Shown here: one piece after another, positions 34,728-43,954 of the stretch
Numbering within the stretch: the first letter of the stretch is position 1
Layout: every line of letters begins with the position of its first letter
Assembly (NCBI GenBank): GCA_050943595.1
Contig: JBMNPM010000004.1
Location: forward strand, 76,351 to 140,350
DNA: 64,000 nucleotides
Direction of reading: 5' to 3'
DNA from: JAXGXJ01 sp050943595
GTDB taxonomy: Bacteria > Actinomycetota > Thermoleophilia > RBG-16-64-13
Position numbers and translations under genes: made by a program
The notes under the pieces: generated by a model
What the model was told of the DNA's origin: nothing
Database searches by the model: none
Seen by the model: only the letters and a program-made list of their open reading frames with translations

Positions 34728-36077
34728 ATGGGCAAGCTGTTCGGCACCGACGGAATACGAGGTGAGGCCAACCGGTATCCGATGGATGCGACCACTGCTC
34801 TGGCGGTCGGCCAAGCCGTCAGCCATGTTCTCAAGAAGTCGCATCACACTACCCGGGTGATCATTGGCAAAGACCCCCGGCTCTCCGGGTACATGCTGGA
34901 GAGTGCTCTGGAATCGGGCGTCACCTCCATGGGGGGTGCCCCCTATCTAGTGGGCGTCCTACCTACGCCTGGTATCGCCTTCCTCACGCAGAGCATGCGT
35001 GCGGACGCGGGCATCATGGTATCGGCGTCGCACAATCCGTACCAGGACAACGGCATCAAGATCTTCTCCGGAGCCGGATTCAAGCTCTCCGACGAGCAGG
35101 AAGCAGCTATTGAGGAGCTGGTCCTCGGCGGAGGACTACCGGGGATGGTAGCGCCACCCCAAGAGATAGGCCGGGCGTACCGGCTGGAGGACGCCGCCGG
35201 TCGCTATATCGTATTCCTCAAGAATACGTTTCCCCGGTCGCTCTCCATAGAAGGCGTCAAGATCGTGCTGGATACGGCCAACGGCGCTACCTATCGGGTC
35301 GCCCCGGCGATATTCACTGAACTGGGGGCGGATGTCACGGTTATCCATGACCGGCCCAACGGGCTTAACATCAATAAGGATTGTGGATCCCAGCACACCA
35401 CCGATCTCAGGAAGGCCGTCGTGGAAAGCGGCGCAGCTGTAGGATTGGCCTTCGATGGTGACGGCGATCGGCTCATAGCGGTGGACGAGTTAGGCAACGA
35501 ACTTACCGGCGATCAGATCATGATCATCTGCGCGCTCGCGCTGAAGAACCAGGGGCGTCTCAAGAACGACATGATTGTCTCCACCATCATGAGCAACATG
35601 GGCTTCAATGTAGCCTGCAGGAGATACGGCATTGCGAACCACGCCGCCCAGGTTGGTGACCGCTTTGTCCTCGAGGAGATGCAGCGCTTGGGCGCGGTGA
35701 TCGGCGGTGAGGACTCTGGCCATCTCATCTTTCTCGACCACCATACCACCGGCGACGGTATCCTGACCGCGCTACAATTGATGACGGCTATGCTCCAGGC
35801 CGACAAGCCTTTGTCCGAGATGGCTAAGCTCATGGATATCTATCCACAGGAACTCATTAATATCGACGTGCAGAGCAAGCCCGATCTCCAAACTGTGCCC
35901 CAGATTGTCGAAGTCATCAAGCAGGTAGAGGCGGAACTAAAAGACGAAGGCAGGGTGCTCGTCAGGTACTCCGGCACTCAGAAGATGTGTCGTGTGATGG
36001 TCGAAGGACCTACCGAGCAGAGCACCAAGGCGTACGCCATGCAGATTGCAGAGGTCGTGCGGACGACGATCGGCTAG
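34728..36077 (+). CDS. glmM: phosphoglucosamine mutase
   Basis: This 449-residue protein is an alpha-D-phosphohexomutase. It begins GKLFGTDGIRGEAN, the GlmM start. The phosphorylated catalytic Ser is in GIMVSASHNPYQDNG near residue 103, the metal-binding loop is AFDGDGDRLI near residue 243, the sugar-binding loop is GGEDSGH near residue 326, and the phosphate-binding loop is RYSGTQKMCRVMVEG near residue 412. It interconverts glucosamine-6-phosphate and glucosamine-1-phosphate for peptidoglycan precursors. Met-specific spacing from GAGGAG at 34708 supports the start. It lies between the beta-helix gene and the nagB-family gene in one operon. Confidence 0.95.
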   Translation: MGKLFGTDGIRGEANRYPMDATTALAVGQAVSHVLKKSHHTTRVIIGKDPRLSGYMLESALESGVTSMGGAPYLVGVLPTPGIAFLTQSMRADAGIMVSASHNPYQDNGIKIFSGAGFKLSDEQEAAIEELVLGGGLPGMVAPPQEIGRAYRLEDAAGRYIVFLKNTFPRSLSIEGVKIVLDTANGATYRVAPAIFTELGADVTVIHDRPNGLNINKDCGSQHTTDLRKAVVESGAAVGLAFDGDGDRLIAVDELGNELTGDQIMIICALALKNQGRLKNDMIVSTIMSNMGFNVACRRYGIANHAAQVGDRFVLEEMQRLGAVIGGEDSGHLIFLDHHTTGDGILTALQLMTAMLQADKPLSEMAKLMDIYPQELINIDVQSKPDLQTVPQIVEVIKQVEAELKDEGRVLVRYSGTQKMCRVMVEGPTEQSTKAYAMQIAEVVRTTIG

Positions 36078-36085
36078 GAAGAGCG

Positions 36086-37060
36086 ATGGCTTTCCACATC
36101 TTTATCACCCGGGACTTCGCACAGATGAGCCGGGTGGCGGCCGACATAGTCGAGGCCGACATTAAGCAGAAGCAGGCGGCGAAGGTGGCCAAGAGCGAAT
36201 ATGTCCTCGGTCTGGCTACCGGCAGTTCACCGACTGGGCTCTACAAACACCTGGCGCAGGCTTTTAACGACGGAAGACTCGACGCTGCGCGGGTGCGTAG
36301 CTTCAACCTGGATGAGTACGTTGGACTTCCCGGGGAGAATGCACAGCAGCGCTGCCTTCACCGCGAATCATACAATTATTTCATGATCCAGGAATTGTTC
36401 GGCCTTCTCCGGACCAAGTTTGTGGAGACGAACATCCCCTGGGGCACCCTCGTGGAGCAGAGCGAACTTATCGCCGCTCTCGATGAGCACCCGGGAGAGT
36501 ACGAGATGCAGGGTAGCGGTCAAGGAAAGGCCATCATCATCAAGGATGGCGCCTCGGGGATACTCGGATCTATCAAGCGAGACATACTCGACGAATACGA
36601 GAGGAAGATAAAGGCCGCAGGCGGCATCGACCTGCAGATTGTGGGCGTGGGCGGCCGAGGGCACGTGGCGTTCCACGAGATCGGTATCCCCTTTGAGGGC
36701 AACCACATGCTGCTGGTCAAGTTGGACGACAATACCGTTGAAAACGCCGTCCAGGACGGTCATTTTCCATCGATCGCTGAAAGTCCGCATTACGCCATCT
36801 CTATGAGTGCCGAGTTGATCTACCAAGCCCCTGCCGTCGTTCTTTTGGCCAGTGGGAGTCGCAAGACGGGCCCAGTGGCCGAATCGGTCCTAGGCGATGT
36901 GACGTGCGATGTCCCCATCAGTTACGGCCAGAAATACGTAGCAGCTGGGGGACAGCTGTTCTACGTGCTGGACGAAGTGGCGGCGGCCGAACTCCTCGCC
37001 AGGCGGGCGGAGGCGGAAGCCAAAGGGGTTATCATCGAGGACCTGCGTGCCAAAGTGTAG
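36086..37060 (+). CDS. nagB: NagB-family glucosamine-6-phosphate deaminase/isomerase (atypical)
   Basis: A 324-residue protein, about 60 residues longer than E. coli NagB. It has LGLATGSSPTGLYKHL for phosphate binding, FNLDEYVGLP with the catalytic Asp, and HRESYNYFM. In the active-site loop the usual GxDGHIAFNEP reads GGRGHVAFHEI: His193 is kept, but the Asp two residues before is Arg191. The enzyme interconverts fructose-6-phosphate plus ammonia with glucosamine-6-phosphate. Adjacent glmM and a beta-helix protein suggest it runs in the biosynthetic direction here. The ATG at 36086 is 8 bp after the glmM stop with a GAAGAG site; the frame is open upstream within glmM. Confidence 0.85.
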   Translation: MAFHIFITRDFAQMSRVAADIVEADIKQKQAAKVAKSEYVLGLATGSSPTGLYKHLAQAFNDGRLDAARVRSFNLDEYVGLPGENAQQRCLHRESYNYFMIQELFGLLRTKFVETNIPWGTLVEQSELIAALDEHPGEYEMQGSGQGKAIIIKDGASGILGSIKRDILDEYERKIKAAGGIDLQIVGVGGRGHVAFHEIGIPFEGNHMLLVKLDDNTVENAVQDGHFPSIAESPHYAISMSAELIYQAPAVVLLASGSRKTGPVAESVLGDVTCDVPISYGQKYVAAGGQLFYVLDEVAAAELLARRAEAEAKGVIIEDLRAKV

Positions 37061-37388
37061 GCGGAGGCGGTCCGTAGGCGGTCCGTGGAGGAACGAATCA
37101 TATGATTGCGGGCGGGGTTCTCAGGCTGGAGCTGAGTTGCGAGATGTTCTGGGCGGCTGCGGCTTTGTATACCGGAAGACCTGCCTAGACGATGAGGAGC
37201 TATATCTCTTCTATATGTCAGAGGAGTCGGAGGAGTTCCAGTAGCGCTCTAGATGCCGAGGAGCAAGCGGCTGTTAGTGTGTGATGACCGACCTGTGCGG
37301 AAGTATTGATTTCTCGCTCGCGAGGGGGACGATAACCGTGTAGAGGGAGGCCGCGCGGTCGGCGCGTCTGCTTTTCTGTCCGAGGCGG
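37061..37388. other. 328-bp region between the amino-sugar operon and cas3
   Basis: No clear gene. A 28-codon frame starts with ATG at 37102 after GGAGG, and another open frame ending in acidic residues runs to 37244; neither resembles a known protein. The cas promoter must lie in this stretch or within the upstream operon, but I could not pick out a consensus. Confidence 0.5.
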
Positions 37389-39980
37389 GTGGTAGCCTGG
37401 GATAAGATCTGTTACGCGACAATCGATGCCAAAACGGCTGATAAGGAGCTGAGTTCCGTCGTGAGCACTCCTGGTATCGTTTCTCCCTGTCTCGATCTCT
37501 TGTGGGCGAAGAGTGAGCCATATCATGCCCTGTGGAAGCATCTCCTGGACACGTCTGCAGTTTGTCTTGCACTACCGGCTCTGCCTGGCACTTTTGGACT
37601 GACGGAGAGAGAGGCTGCGCTCTTGGTCGGCCTCCATGATGTGGGTAAAGCCGACCCCAGTTTTCAACACAAGGTCCCTTCTTTGTCCGCTCAACTTTCT
37701 GAGGGTGGGTTCCCTGTCACGGCGGATGCTCCGTGCCGGCATGAACGGGTCTCCGCTGGGTTCGTGGCCAAGATGTTGAAGGGAAAGGTCGAGCGTTCTC
37801 TGGTGGAGGCGATCTGTCTTGCGATCGCTGCCCATCACGGCGATTGGGAGACGGGCTTCCGCGAAGTCGGCTCGAGGTACCGTGAGGCCCAAGAGGAGCT
37901 TTACGGTCTTCTGTGTGGAGTGCTTGAGGTCCACGGACTTTCAAGCGCTACCCCGACGGATCTCAGTGCCTTTGGGATGTTGTTGGCCGGACGCATCGTC
38001 TTGTGCGATTGGGTGGCAAGTAATGAAGGCTTCTTTACGGATCCTCGCCTACTCACGACCCTTGATGCATTAGAGTACTTCGCTCGGGCCAGGCGCGTGG
38101 CGGATGAATGGGTGGCAAGGCTCGGTCTCTGTCGGAGCGGTCTCCCAGGACAACCGCGTCGTGTAGTCGAGTCCCCGCGTCCTCTGCAAGCCACGCTGAT
38201 CGACGAAGACATTCCCCCTGGGCTGGTCATCGTAGAGGCACCCATGGGCGACGGCAAGACTGAGGCTGCCTGGATCCTTGGGGAGAAGTGGCGGGACATG
38301 GGTTTCCATGGCATGTACATGGCTCTGCCCACGATGGCGACGAGTGAATCTCTCTATGCTCGTTATCGTGACGCCCTCCTAGGTAGACTCGGTGACTCGG
38401 GCGACGTGAAACTCGTCCACGGCATGGCTTGGATCAGGGATATGGACGAACAGGAGGTTGAGCCCAATACTGGGGACACGGCCGAGGAGAGGTCGACTGC
38501 GGCGGCTTGGTTCCGTCCCACTCGGCGGGCGATGCTGGCGGCGCATGGGGTAGGGACGGTCGATCAGGCGATGCTGGCCGGCATGAACGTGCGCTTTGGC
38601 TTTCTGAGGCTCTATGGGCTCGCCGGCCGTGTCCTAGTGATCGATGAGGTGCACGCTTATGATGCCTACATGAGCACGATCATCACGCAACTACTTAGTT
38701 GGTGCGCCTGTTTGTCGATCCCGGTGGTTCTGCTGTCGGCCACTCTCTCCGCTGCGCAGAGAAGAAACATGATCGAGGCATACGGGGGGAAGATCGATGA
38801 TGAGGGGATGGATACCCCCTACCCTCTGGTGACGGTGGTCCGGCCGGCAGCTTCGGCCGCTGTCATCCCAACTCGTGCGTCATCCAACAGGACCCTCCGT
38901 ATTGAGCGCTTGGAGGGGATGCTGGGAGACGCTAAGCAGGTGGCGGCTCGAGCCGTAGATCTCGTACATGACGGGGGCTGCTGTTGCGTGGTGGTGAATA
39001 CCGTTCGTCAGGCACAGGCGGTCTACGGTGTTCTTGACCTTAGCGCGGATGAGAGACTGCTCTTCCACGCCCGGTTCACAGCCTCCGATCGCCAACGGAT
39101 TGCCGAGCGGGTTATCACGCTTTTCGGCAAGGATACGTCGCAACGGCCGAGGCGATTTGTGGTTGTGGCCACCCAAGTAGTAGAGCAGAGCCTCGATGTC
39201 GATTTCGACCACATGATTAGCGAGGTGGCTCCTGTGGACCTGCTCCTGCAGCGCAGTGGGCGGTTGCATCGGCACTATAGTCGTGGCCAGGATCCGGTTC
39301 TCAATGTTCTTCTGCCGGGGACTGAGTCCATGGAGTTCGGCGGTACGGGGAGAGTGTATGCCGGAAAACCGCTTCTGAGGACTCTGGCGATCCTTGGGGG
39401 ATTTGAGGGGTCGCCTATTTTTAAACTTCCGAGGGACTTCAGGAGCTTGATCGAGCGATGCTATGCATCGTTGGAGTGGGAGCAAAATGCGGTGCCTTGG
39501 GAGGCGATACGGGAGGCGGATCGGGAATGGGAGGTTGCCAACCAGCTCTTGGAGAGCCAGGCGAGGCAGTTCACGCTTCGCGAGCCTCGAAGCCGGTGCT
39601 TTCGCCCCGTGGGCGGCGATCCGGCGGGAGATGATTCCGACGACGGCAACGGATGGCGGGCCAAGACCAGGCTGGGGGCGGCGGATCGCACGGCCGTCCT
39701 CATTCCTGCGGGTGGGGTCTCGGAACTCAGACCGGGGCAGGTGCCGATGGCACGAGTCCGAGCGCTGTACCGTCGCTCGGTGAAACTTCCGGGATACCTG
39801 CCTGTGTCGAATCCCGCCTCCGGCTTTGAAGAGGCCGTGGAAGGACGGGGTCGGCTGCGGGGACTCCTACTCCTGCCCACCGACCTGCAGGGTGTATGGG
39901 AATGTACGGATGAAAAAGGAGGACGCATTCAAGTGGGATACAGTAGCGAGTTCGGGCTCCAGGTTGAGAGGACTCCATGA
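37389..39980 (+). CDS. cas3: CRISPR-associated helicase/nuclease Cas3 (type I-E)
   Basis: An 863-residue Cas3, the nuclease-helicase recruited by Cascade to degrade foreign DNA. The HD nuclease domain comes first, with HLLDTSAV near residue 51 and LHDVGKADPSFQHK near residue 83, which coordinate the metal ions. The SF2 helicase follows: Walker A APMGDGKTEAAW near residue 285, DEAH-box form DEVHAYDAY near 418, SATLS near 441, and motif VI QRSGRLHRH near 622. The start is uncertain: GTG at 37389 or GTG at 37461, the latter after AAGGAG. The stop overlaps cse1 by 4 bp, so the cas genes form one coupled operon. Confidence 0.95.
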   Translation: MVAWDKICYATIDAKTADKELSSVVSTPGIVSPCLDLLWAKSEPYHALWKHLLDTSAVCLALPALPGTFGLTEREAALLVGLHDVGKADPSFQHKVPSLSAQLSEGGFPVTADAPCRHERVSAGFVAKMLKGKVERSLVEAICLAIAAHHGDWETGFREVGSRYREAQEELYGLLCGVLEVHGLSSATPTDLSAFGMLLAGRIVLCDWVASNEGFFTDPRLLTTLDALEYFARARRVADEWVARLGLCRSGLPGQPRRVVESPRPLQATLIDEDIPPGLVIVEAPMGDGKTEAAWILGEKWRDMGFHGMYMALPTMATSESLYARYRDALLGRLGDSGDVKLVHGMAWIRDMDEQEVEPNTGDTAEERSTAAAWFRPTRRAMLAAHGVGTVDQAMLAGMNVRFGFLRLYGLAGRVLVIDEVHAYDAYMSTIITQLLSWCACLSIPVVLLSATLSAAQRRNMIEAYGGKIDDEGMDTPYPLVTVVRPAASAAVIPTRASSNRTLRIERLEGMLGDAKQVAARAVDLVHDGGCCCVVVNTVRQAQAVYGVLDLSADERLLFHARFTASDRQRIAERVITLFGKDTSQRPRRFVVVATQVVEQSLDVDFDHMISEVAPVDLLLQRSGRLHRHYSRGQDPVLNVLLPGTESMEFGGTGRVYAGKPLLRTLAILGGFEGSPIFKLPRDFRSLIERCYASLEWEQNAVPWEAIREADREWEVANQLLESQARQFTLREPRSRCFRPVGGDPAGDDSDDGNGWRAKTRLGAADRTAVLIPAGGVSELRPGQVPMARVRALYRRSVKLPGYLPVSNPASGFEEAVEGRGRLRGLLLLPTDLQGVWECTDEKGGRIQVGYSSEFGLQVERTP

Positions 39981-41482
39981 GCCGGCCGTCTTTTGATGTT
40001 CTTATGGAACCCTGGATACCGGTGACGCATCTGGATGGATCGCTCGCTGAGATGGGTATTCTCGGGTGTCTTGAGCGCGCATCAGCTCTGCGCGAGATCA
40101 GGGATCCATCCCCGATAGTGGAATTCGGACTGTATCGTTTACTCGTGGCCTTCGTATTGGACGCCATGATTTTGGATGGCTGCCGACCTGAGGAACCGTC
40201 TGATCTGCGGGATCTCATCGACCAGGGAGCGTTTTTCCCAGGGTTATTCGATCGGTATGTTGAGGTGTGTGGGGACGTCTTTGACCTGTTTCACCCAGAG
40301 CGGCCATTTCTGCAGACTGTCATGGACAGCGAGAAGGCCAAACCCCTGGCCGGATTGTTTCCGGCGATGCCGAGCGGAACCAACGTTACTCACTGGCTCC
40401 ATGTGCCGGAAGATGATTGGGTCGTGGACGCAAGAGAGGCTGCTCGGTTACTAACCACTATTGCACCCTTTATGACCGCTGGTGGGGCCGGTCTCAGTCC
40501 ATCCATCAATGGTGCTCCCGGTGTGTATGTTCTTCCGGTGGGAAGGAGCCTGTATGAAACTCTGATTCTCAACATGCCCCTCCGCCAAGAGCAGGATCGC
40601 GGAGACGGCGCCGTCGCCTGGCGAAGTTGCGTATCCCCGGGGCGCGAACGGTCTCAGGCTACGACGGTCGAATCTCTGACATGGCGTCCACGCCGGATTC
40701 AACTCGTGGCTACTGGTGATGCGTCAGATTGGCAGGTACGCGAGATGAAGTTCGCAAAGGGAGACAGCACTCGTCTCAGTTGGATCGACTGCAGTCTTGC
40801 GTACCGTTATGAGGGGAACAAGGTCACCCCGATTCGGATGCGTGAGAATCGGCCCCTGTGGCGTGATGCCGGACCCCTTTTACTGGTGAACGATATCCAT
40901 GGCGGCCGTGGTGACAAGCGGGTTTGTTTCAAGCGGCCGGATGTGGTCGATCAGGCCTTCATGGTTGACATAGATGGTCTACCTCAGGCAATCCATGTCT
41001 ATGCCATGCGCACCGATCTCAAGATGAAGATCTTCGAGTGGACGAAGGGCAGTTGGGTTGTCCCGCCCGCCCTGGGCCGGTCGACGCGCTTGGGCGGTTT
41101 GGTCGAGTACGAGCTGGAACGAGCTGAGAAGGCGGGGCGTTGCCTGTGGAGTAGTGTCAAATCTCTGTACCCGAGGGAGGGTGCAGGCAACAAGAATGCC
41201 CTCAAGAGTGTCAGTAACCGTTGCGAGCGTGCCTACTGGATGGCGCTTGAGAAGGAGTTCGTTTCTCTCCTAGATTCCTTCGCTGCTCTCGATCCTGACG
41301 CTCCGGATGATCCTTCTCTGATTGACGCGACCGCGAAGCCCTGGCGAGAAACCATCTCTTCTCTGGTTCTCGAACAGTTCGAGCGCGCAGCCAAGGACAT
41401 GGATACCGACGGCGAGGCTCTTGAGCGTCTCGTGAAAGCAAGGGCTCGTTTACAGGGGAGTCTAAGAAAGGTGCTGTCATGA
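39977..41482 (+). CDS. casA: type I-E Cascade large subunit Cse1/CasA (Cas8e)
   Basis: A 501-residue Cas8e. It begins with SFDVLMEPWIPVTHLDGS, the family-typical N-terminus, then has LFHPERPFLQT and a mid-region THWLHVPED. The four-helix C-terminal bundle covers the last ~140 residues. It recognises the PAM and recruits Cas3. The 4-bp overlap with cas3 upstream and with cse2 downstream shows translational coupling. The length matches typical CasA (about 500 residues), and no truncation is visible. Confidence 0.95.
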   Translation: MSRPSFDVLMEPWIPVTHLDGSLAEMGILGCLERASALREIRDPSPIVEFGLYRLLVAFVLDAMILDGCRPEEPSDLRDLIDQGAFFPGLFDRYVEVCGDVFDLFHPERPFLQTVMDSEKAKPLAGLFPAMPSGTNVTHWLHVPEDDWVVDAREAARLLTTIAPFMTAGGAGLSPSINGAPGVYVLPVGRSLYETLILNMPLRQEQDRGDGAVAWRSCVSPGRERSQATTVESLTWRPRRIQLVATGDASDWQVREMKFAKGDSTRLSWIDCSLAYRYEGNKVTPIRMRENRPLWRDAGPLLLVNDIHGGRGDKRVCFKRPDVVDQAFMVDIDGLPQAIHVYAMRTDLKMKIFEWTKGSWVVPPALGRSTRLGGLVEYELERAEKAGRCLWSSVKSLYPREGAGNKNALKSVSNRCERAYWMALEKEFVSLLDSFAALDPDAPDDPSLIDATAKPWRETISSLVLEQFERAAKDMDTDGEALERLVKARARLQGSLRKVLS

Positions 41483-42024
41483 ACACCGAGATGAGCGCAC
41501 GCGAAGAAGAATATGTGAAGCAGCTCGAGGGGTTGGGTACCGGAGAACTCGCGTCACTCCGTCGCGGCTGCGGTGAACGCGATCCTGTTGAGGGCCGTTG
41601 TCCATGGCTTATCGGCATGATCCGCGGTGTGGCCCCCGAACCGGCAGCCTTTCTGGTTGCCGGCCTTCTGGCTCAGTACTCCACCGCCGATATCAAGGCC
41701 GGACGTCACCGGGCTTCGGGGGATTTTGGTTGCACTTGGAAAGCCGCTATCAGTGGGAATGACAGCACCTCGATTCGACGACGCTTCCACATCCTCTTGG
41801 ACGCCGACTTCGATCCTTGGACCGGCGAGGGGGATCTTCCCTATAGGCTGCGACAGATGGTGCGGTATGCGGTCGGTAAGGGTGTAGGGGTCGATTGGCC
41901 CCTGTTGCTTACCCATGTGAAGTTCTGGAATCAGCCCGATAAATGGGTCCAGAAGCGTTGGGCAAGGAGTTTTTTCGCCGTCGAAGACGCGTCTGCTTCG
42001 GAAACCTCTGAAATCAAGGAGTGA
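41479..42024 (+). CDS. casB: type I-E Cascade small subunit Cse2/CasB
   Basis: A 181-residue helical protein. The order in the operon, the length and the C-terminal text LLTHVKFWNQPDKWVQKRWARSFF identify Cse2. It forms a dimer along the Cascade backbone and stabilises the R-loop. GADIKAGRHRAS-like basic stretches (here TADIKAGRHRAS) suit DNA contact. It overlaps cse1 by 4 bp and is followed by cas7e after 6 bp. Confidence 0.93.
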   Translation: MNTEMSAREEEYVKQLEGLGTGELASLRRGCGERDPVEGRCPWLIGMIRGVAPEPAAFLVAGLLAQYSTADIKAGRHRASGDFGCTWKAAISGNDSTSIRRRFHILLDADFDPWTGEGDLPYRLRQMVRYAVGKGVGVDWPLLLTHVKFWNQPDKWVQKRWARSFFAVEDASASETSEIKE

Positions 42025-42030
42025 CTCATC

Positions 42031-43212
42031 GTGCTTGTCGAAGTCCACATGCTTCAGAACCATGCCCCCAGCAATCTCAACCGCGACGATTCGGGGAGTC
42101 CGAAGGAAGCGGTCTTTGGGGGATACAAGCGGGCGAGAATATCAAGCCAGTGTCTTAAGCGCAGCATCAGGCGCTCTGAGGTGTTTCAGACGCAGCTTGA
42201 GGGTCTCCTTGGAACCAGGACTCGTGGTTTGCCGGGGTTGGTGAAGGCTCGAATGATTGAGGCAGGGTTGAGTCCGGAGATGGCGGAGATCGGTGCTCGG
42301 AAGGCAAGCGGGTTTGGAACCGAGGATGGCAAGGAACAGACTCCTAACAAGACCGGCCATTACAGGACGGCCCAGACGATGTTCTTGAGCCAAGCCGACA
42401 TAGAGACGGTCTGCGAGGTCATCATGGCGGCTGCTGAAGAGGCGGGCAACGAGAAGGCCTTTAGCAAGATAGCGGCCAAGGATCTGCAGAAGCGGTCTGA
42501 AGACAAAGGACTGCGCAGCATGTGCGTGGATATTGCTCTCTTCGGTCGCATGGTGACGAGCGAGGCATTCGTTGACGTGGAGGCTTCCAGTCAGTTCGCG
42601 CACGCTCTCAGTACGCACAAGGTCGATCATGAGTTCGATTACTATACAGCTGTCGACGATCTTGAGCGGGCGGCCGACGATCAGGCGGGCGGCGGCGCCG
42701 ATATGATAGGCGATGTGGAGTTCAACTCCGCCTGCTACTACAAGTACTTCAACGTCCACATCGATGGCTTGGTGGATAATCTCACCGGTAGGTCCTTCAA
42801 GCGGCCGATCAGTTCGGAAGATGAGATGACTGCCCGGGAGATTGCGGCAAAAGCAGTGCGGGCCTTGATCAAGACCGCCTGTCGAGTGACTCCGAGTGGC
42901 AAACAGAACTCGTTCGCCGCCTTCCAACCGCCCAGTACTGTGTGGGTCCAGATCAGGGACGACAACCTGCCCATAAGCTATGCCAATGCCTTTAGCATAC
43001 CGGTGAACCCGAGGGGGCCAAAGGGGCTCGAAGCGCAATCGGCTTTGATGCTCAAGGATGAGTGTGAGTCTCTGACCGAGATGTATGGGCTGCAATCACG
43101 CAGAAACCTCTTGCTTTCGAAAGACAAGGATTTCGGTATCTTGGGGGTGAGTCCCTCTCCCAATCTACAGGTTCTTCTAGACGAGGTCGAGAAGGAGATC
43201 GTGCGTGGGTGA
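42031..43212 (+). CDS. casC: type I-E Cascade backbone protein Cas7e/CasC
   Basis: A 393-residue RAMP-fold protein with the Cse4/CasC start LVEVHMLQNHAPSNLNRDDSG and KRARISSQCLKRSIR (near residue 40). Central text is ADMIGDVEFNSACYYKYFNV, and GKQNSFAAFQPPSTVWVQIR is near residue 290. Six copies bind the crRNA spacer in Cascade. The GTG start follows AAGGAG by 9 nt. Its last codons overlap cas5e by 8 bp. The length is slightly above the E. coli protein (363 residues). Confidence 0.95.
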   Translation: MLVEVHMLQNHAPSNLNRDDSGSPKEAVFGGYKRARISSQCLKRSIRRSEVFQTQLEGLLGTRTRGLPGLVKARMIEAGLSPEMAEIGARKASGFGTEDGKEQTPNKTGHYRTAQTMFLSQADIETVCEVIMAAAEEAGNEKAFSKIAAKDLQKRSEDKGLRSMCVDIALFGRMVTSEAFVDVEASSQFAHALSTHKVDHEFDYYTAVDDLERAADDQAGGGADMIGDVEFNSACYYKYFNVHIDGLVDNLTGRSFKRPISSEDEMTAREIAAKAVRALIKTACRVTPSGKQNSFAAFQPPSTVWVQIRDDNLPISYANAFSIPVNPRGPKGLEAQSALMLKDECESLTEMYGLQSRRNLLLSKDKDFGILGVSPSPNLQVLLDEVEKEIVRG

Positions 43213-43954
43213 CCTCATCTTGCTTCTACGACTAGAGGGCCCTCTCCAGTCTTGGGGCACGCGATCGCGGTGGGATGTTCGTGATACCGGGACGGAGCCA
43301 TCCAAGTCTGCGGTGGTGGGATTACTTGGGTGTGCACTTGGTCTACGGCGCCACGATCGGGACCTAGAATGGCTTGATCGCAATCTGCATTTTGCAGTGC
43401 GGGTGGACCGTCCCGGCGTCATCGCCACCGACTTCCACACAGTGACCGGATATCATCGAACGGCGGCGCAGGAGTTCAAGGTGAGTGGAGGGACGGTTAA
43501 GAGACTCACCAAGGCCCGCGAGCTCGGCGAGAGCACCATCGTGTCGCCGCGTGACTATCTACACGACGCGAGCTTCCTCGTGGCTTTGTCAAGTGAACAG
43601 CCGCTGCTACTCCGGCAGCTGGCGGGTGATGTGGCTCATCCGACCTGGATGGGCAGTCTGTGTCATCCGAGATGGCCTCTCTACTTGGGCCGGAAGTCTT
43701 GTGTACCGACACGTCCTGTTTTTCTGGGACTTACGGATGATTATGACGGCCTTGAAGACGCTGTCCGGCGGGCTTGCTGGGAGAGGGCCGGCACTGCAGC
43801 AGGGCAGCCTCCACGAGTCGACGCCTGGATCGAGGATTGCGACGGTACGTTCGAGAGGCAGGATGCTCTTCGTCTCAATCGGGGCCGCTTCTTTGGTGTT
43901 CGCAGATGCAGATACATCTCGGTGCCTACCCCTATGTCCTCGGGAGGGAGCTAA
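43205..43954 (+). CDS. casD: type I-E Cascade subunit Cas5e/CasD
   Basis: A 249-residue RAMP protein starting GDLILLLRLEGPLQSWGTRSRWDVRDT, the Cas5e signature. SVVGLLGCALGLRRHD-like text (here AVVGLLGCALGLRRHD) follows near residue 35, and DYLHDASFLVAL lies near residue 118. It caps the 5' handle of the crRNA. The GTG start lies inside the end of cas7e, and the stop overlaps the ATG of cas6e by one base (TAATG). Confidence 0.95.
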   Translation: MGDLILLLRLEGPLQSWGTRSRWDVRDTGTEPSKSAVVGLLGCALGLRRHDRDLEWLDRNLHFAVRVDRPGVIATDFHTVTGYHRTAAQEFKVSGGTVKRLTKARELGESTIVSPRDYLHDASFLVALSSEQPLLLRQLAGDVAHPTWMGSLCHPRWPLYLGRKSCVPTRPVFLGLTDDYDGLEDAVRRACWERAGTAAGQPPRVDAWIEDCDGTFERQDALRLNRGRFFGVRRCRYISVPTPMSSGGS

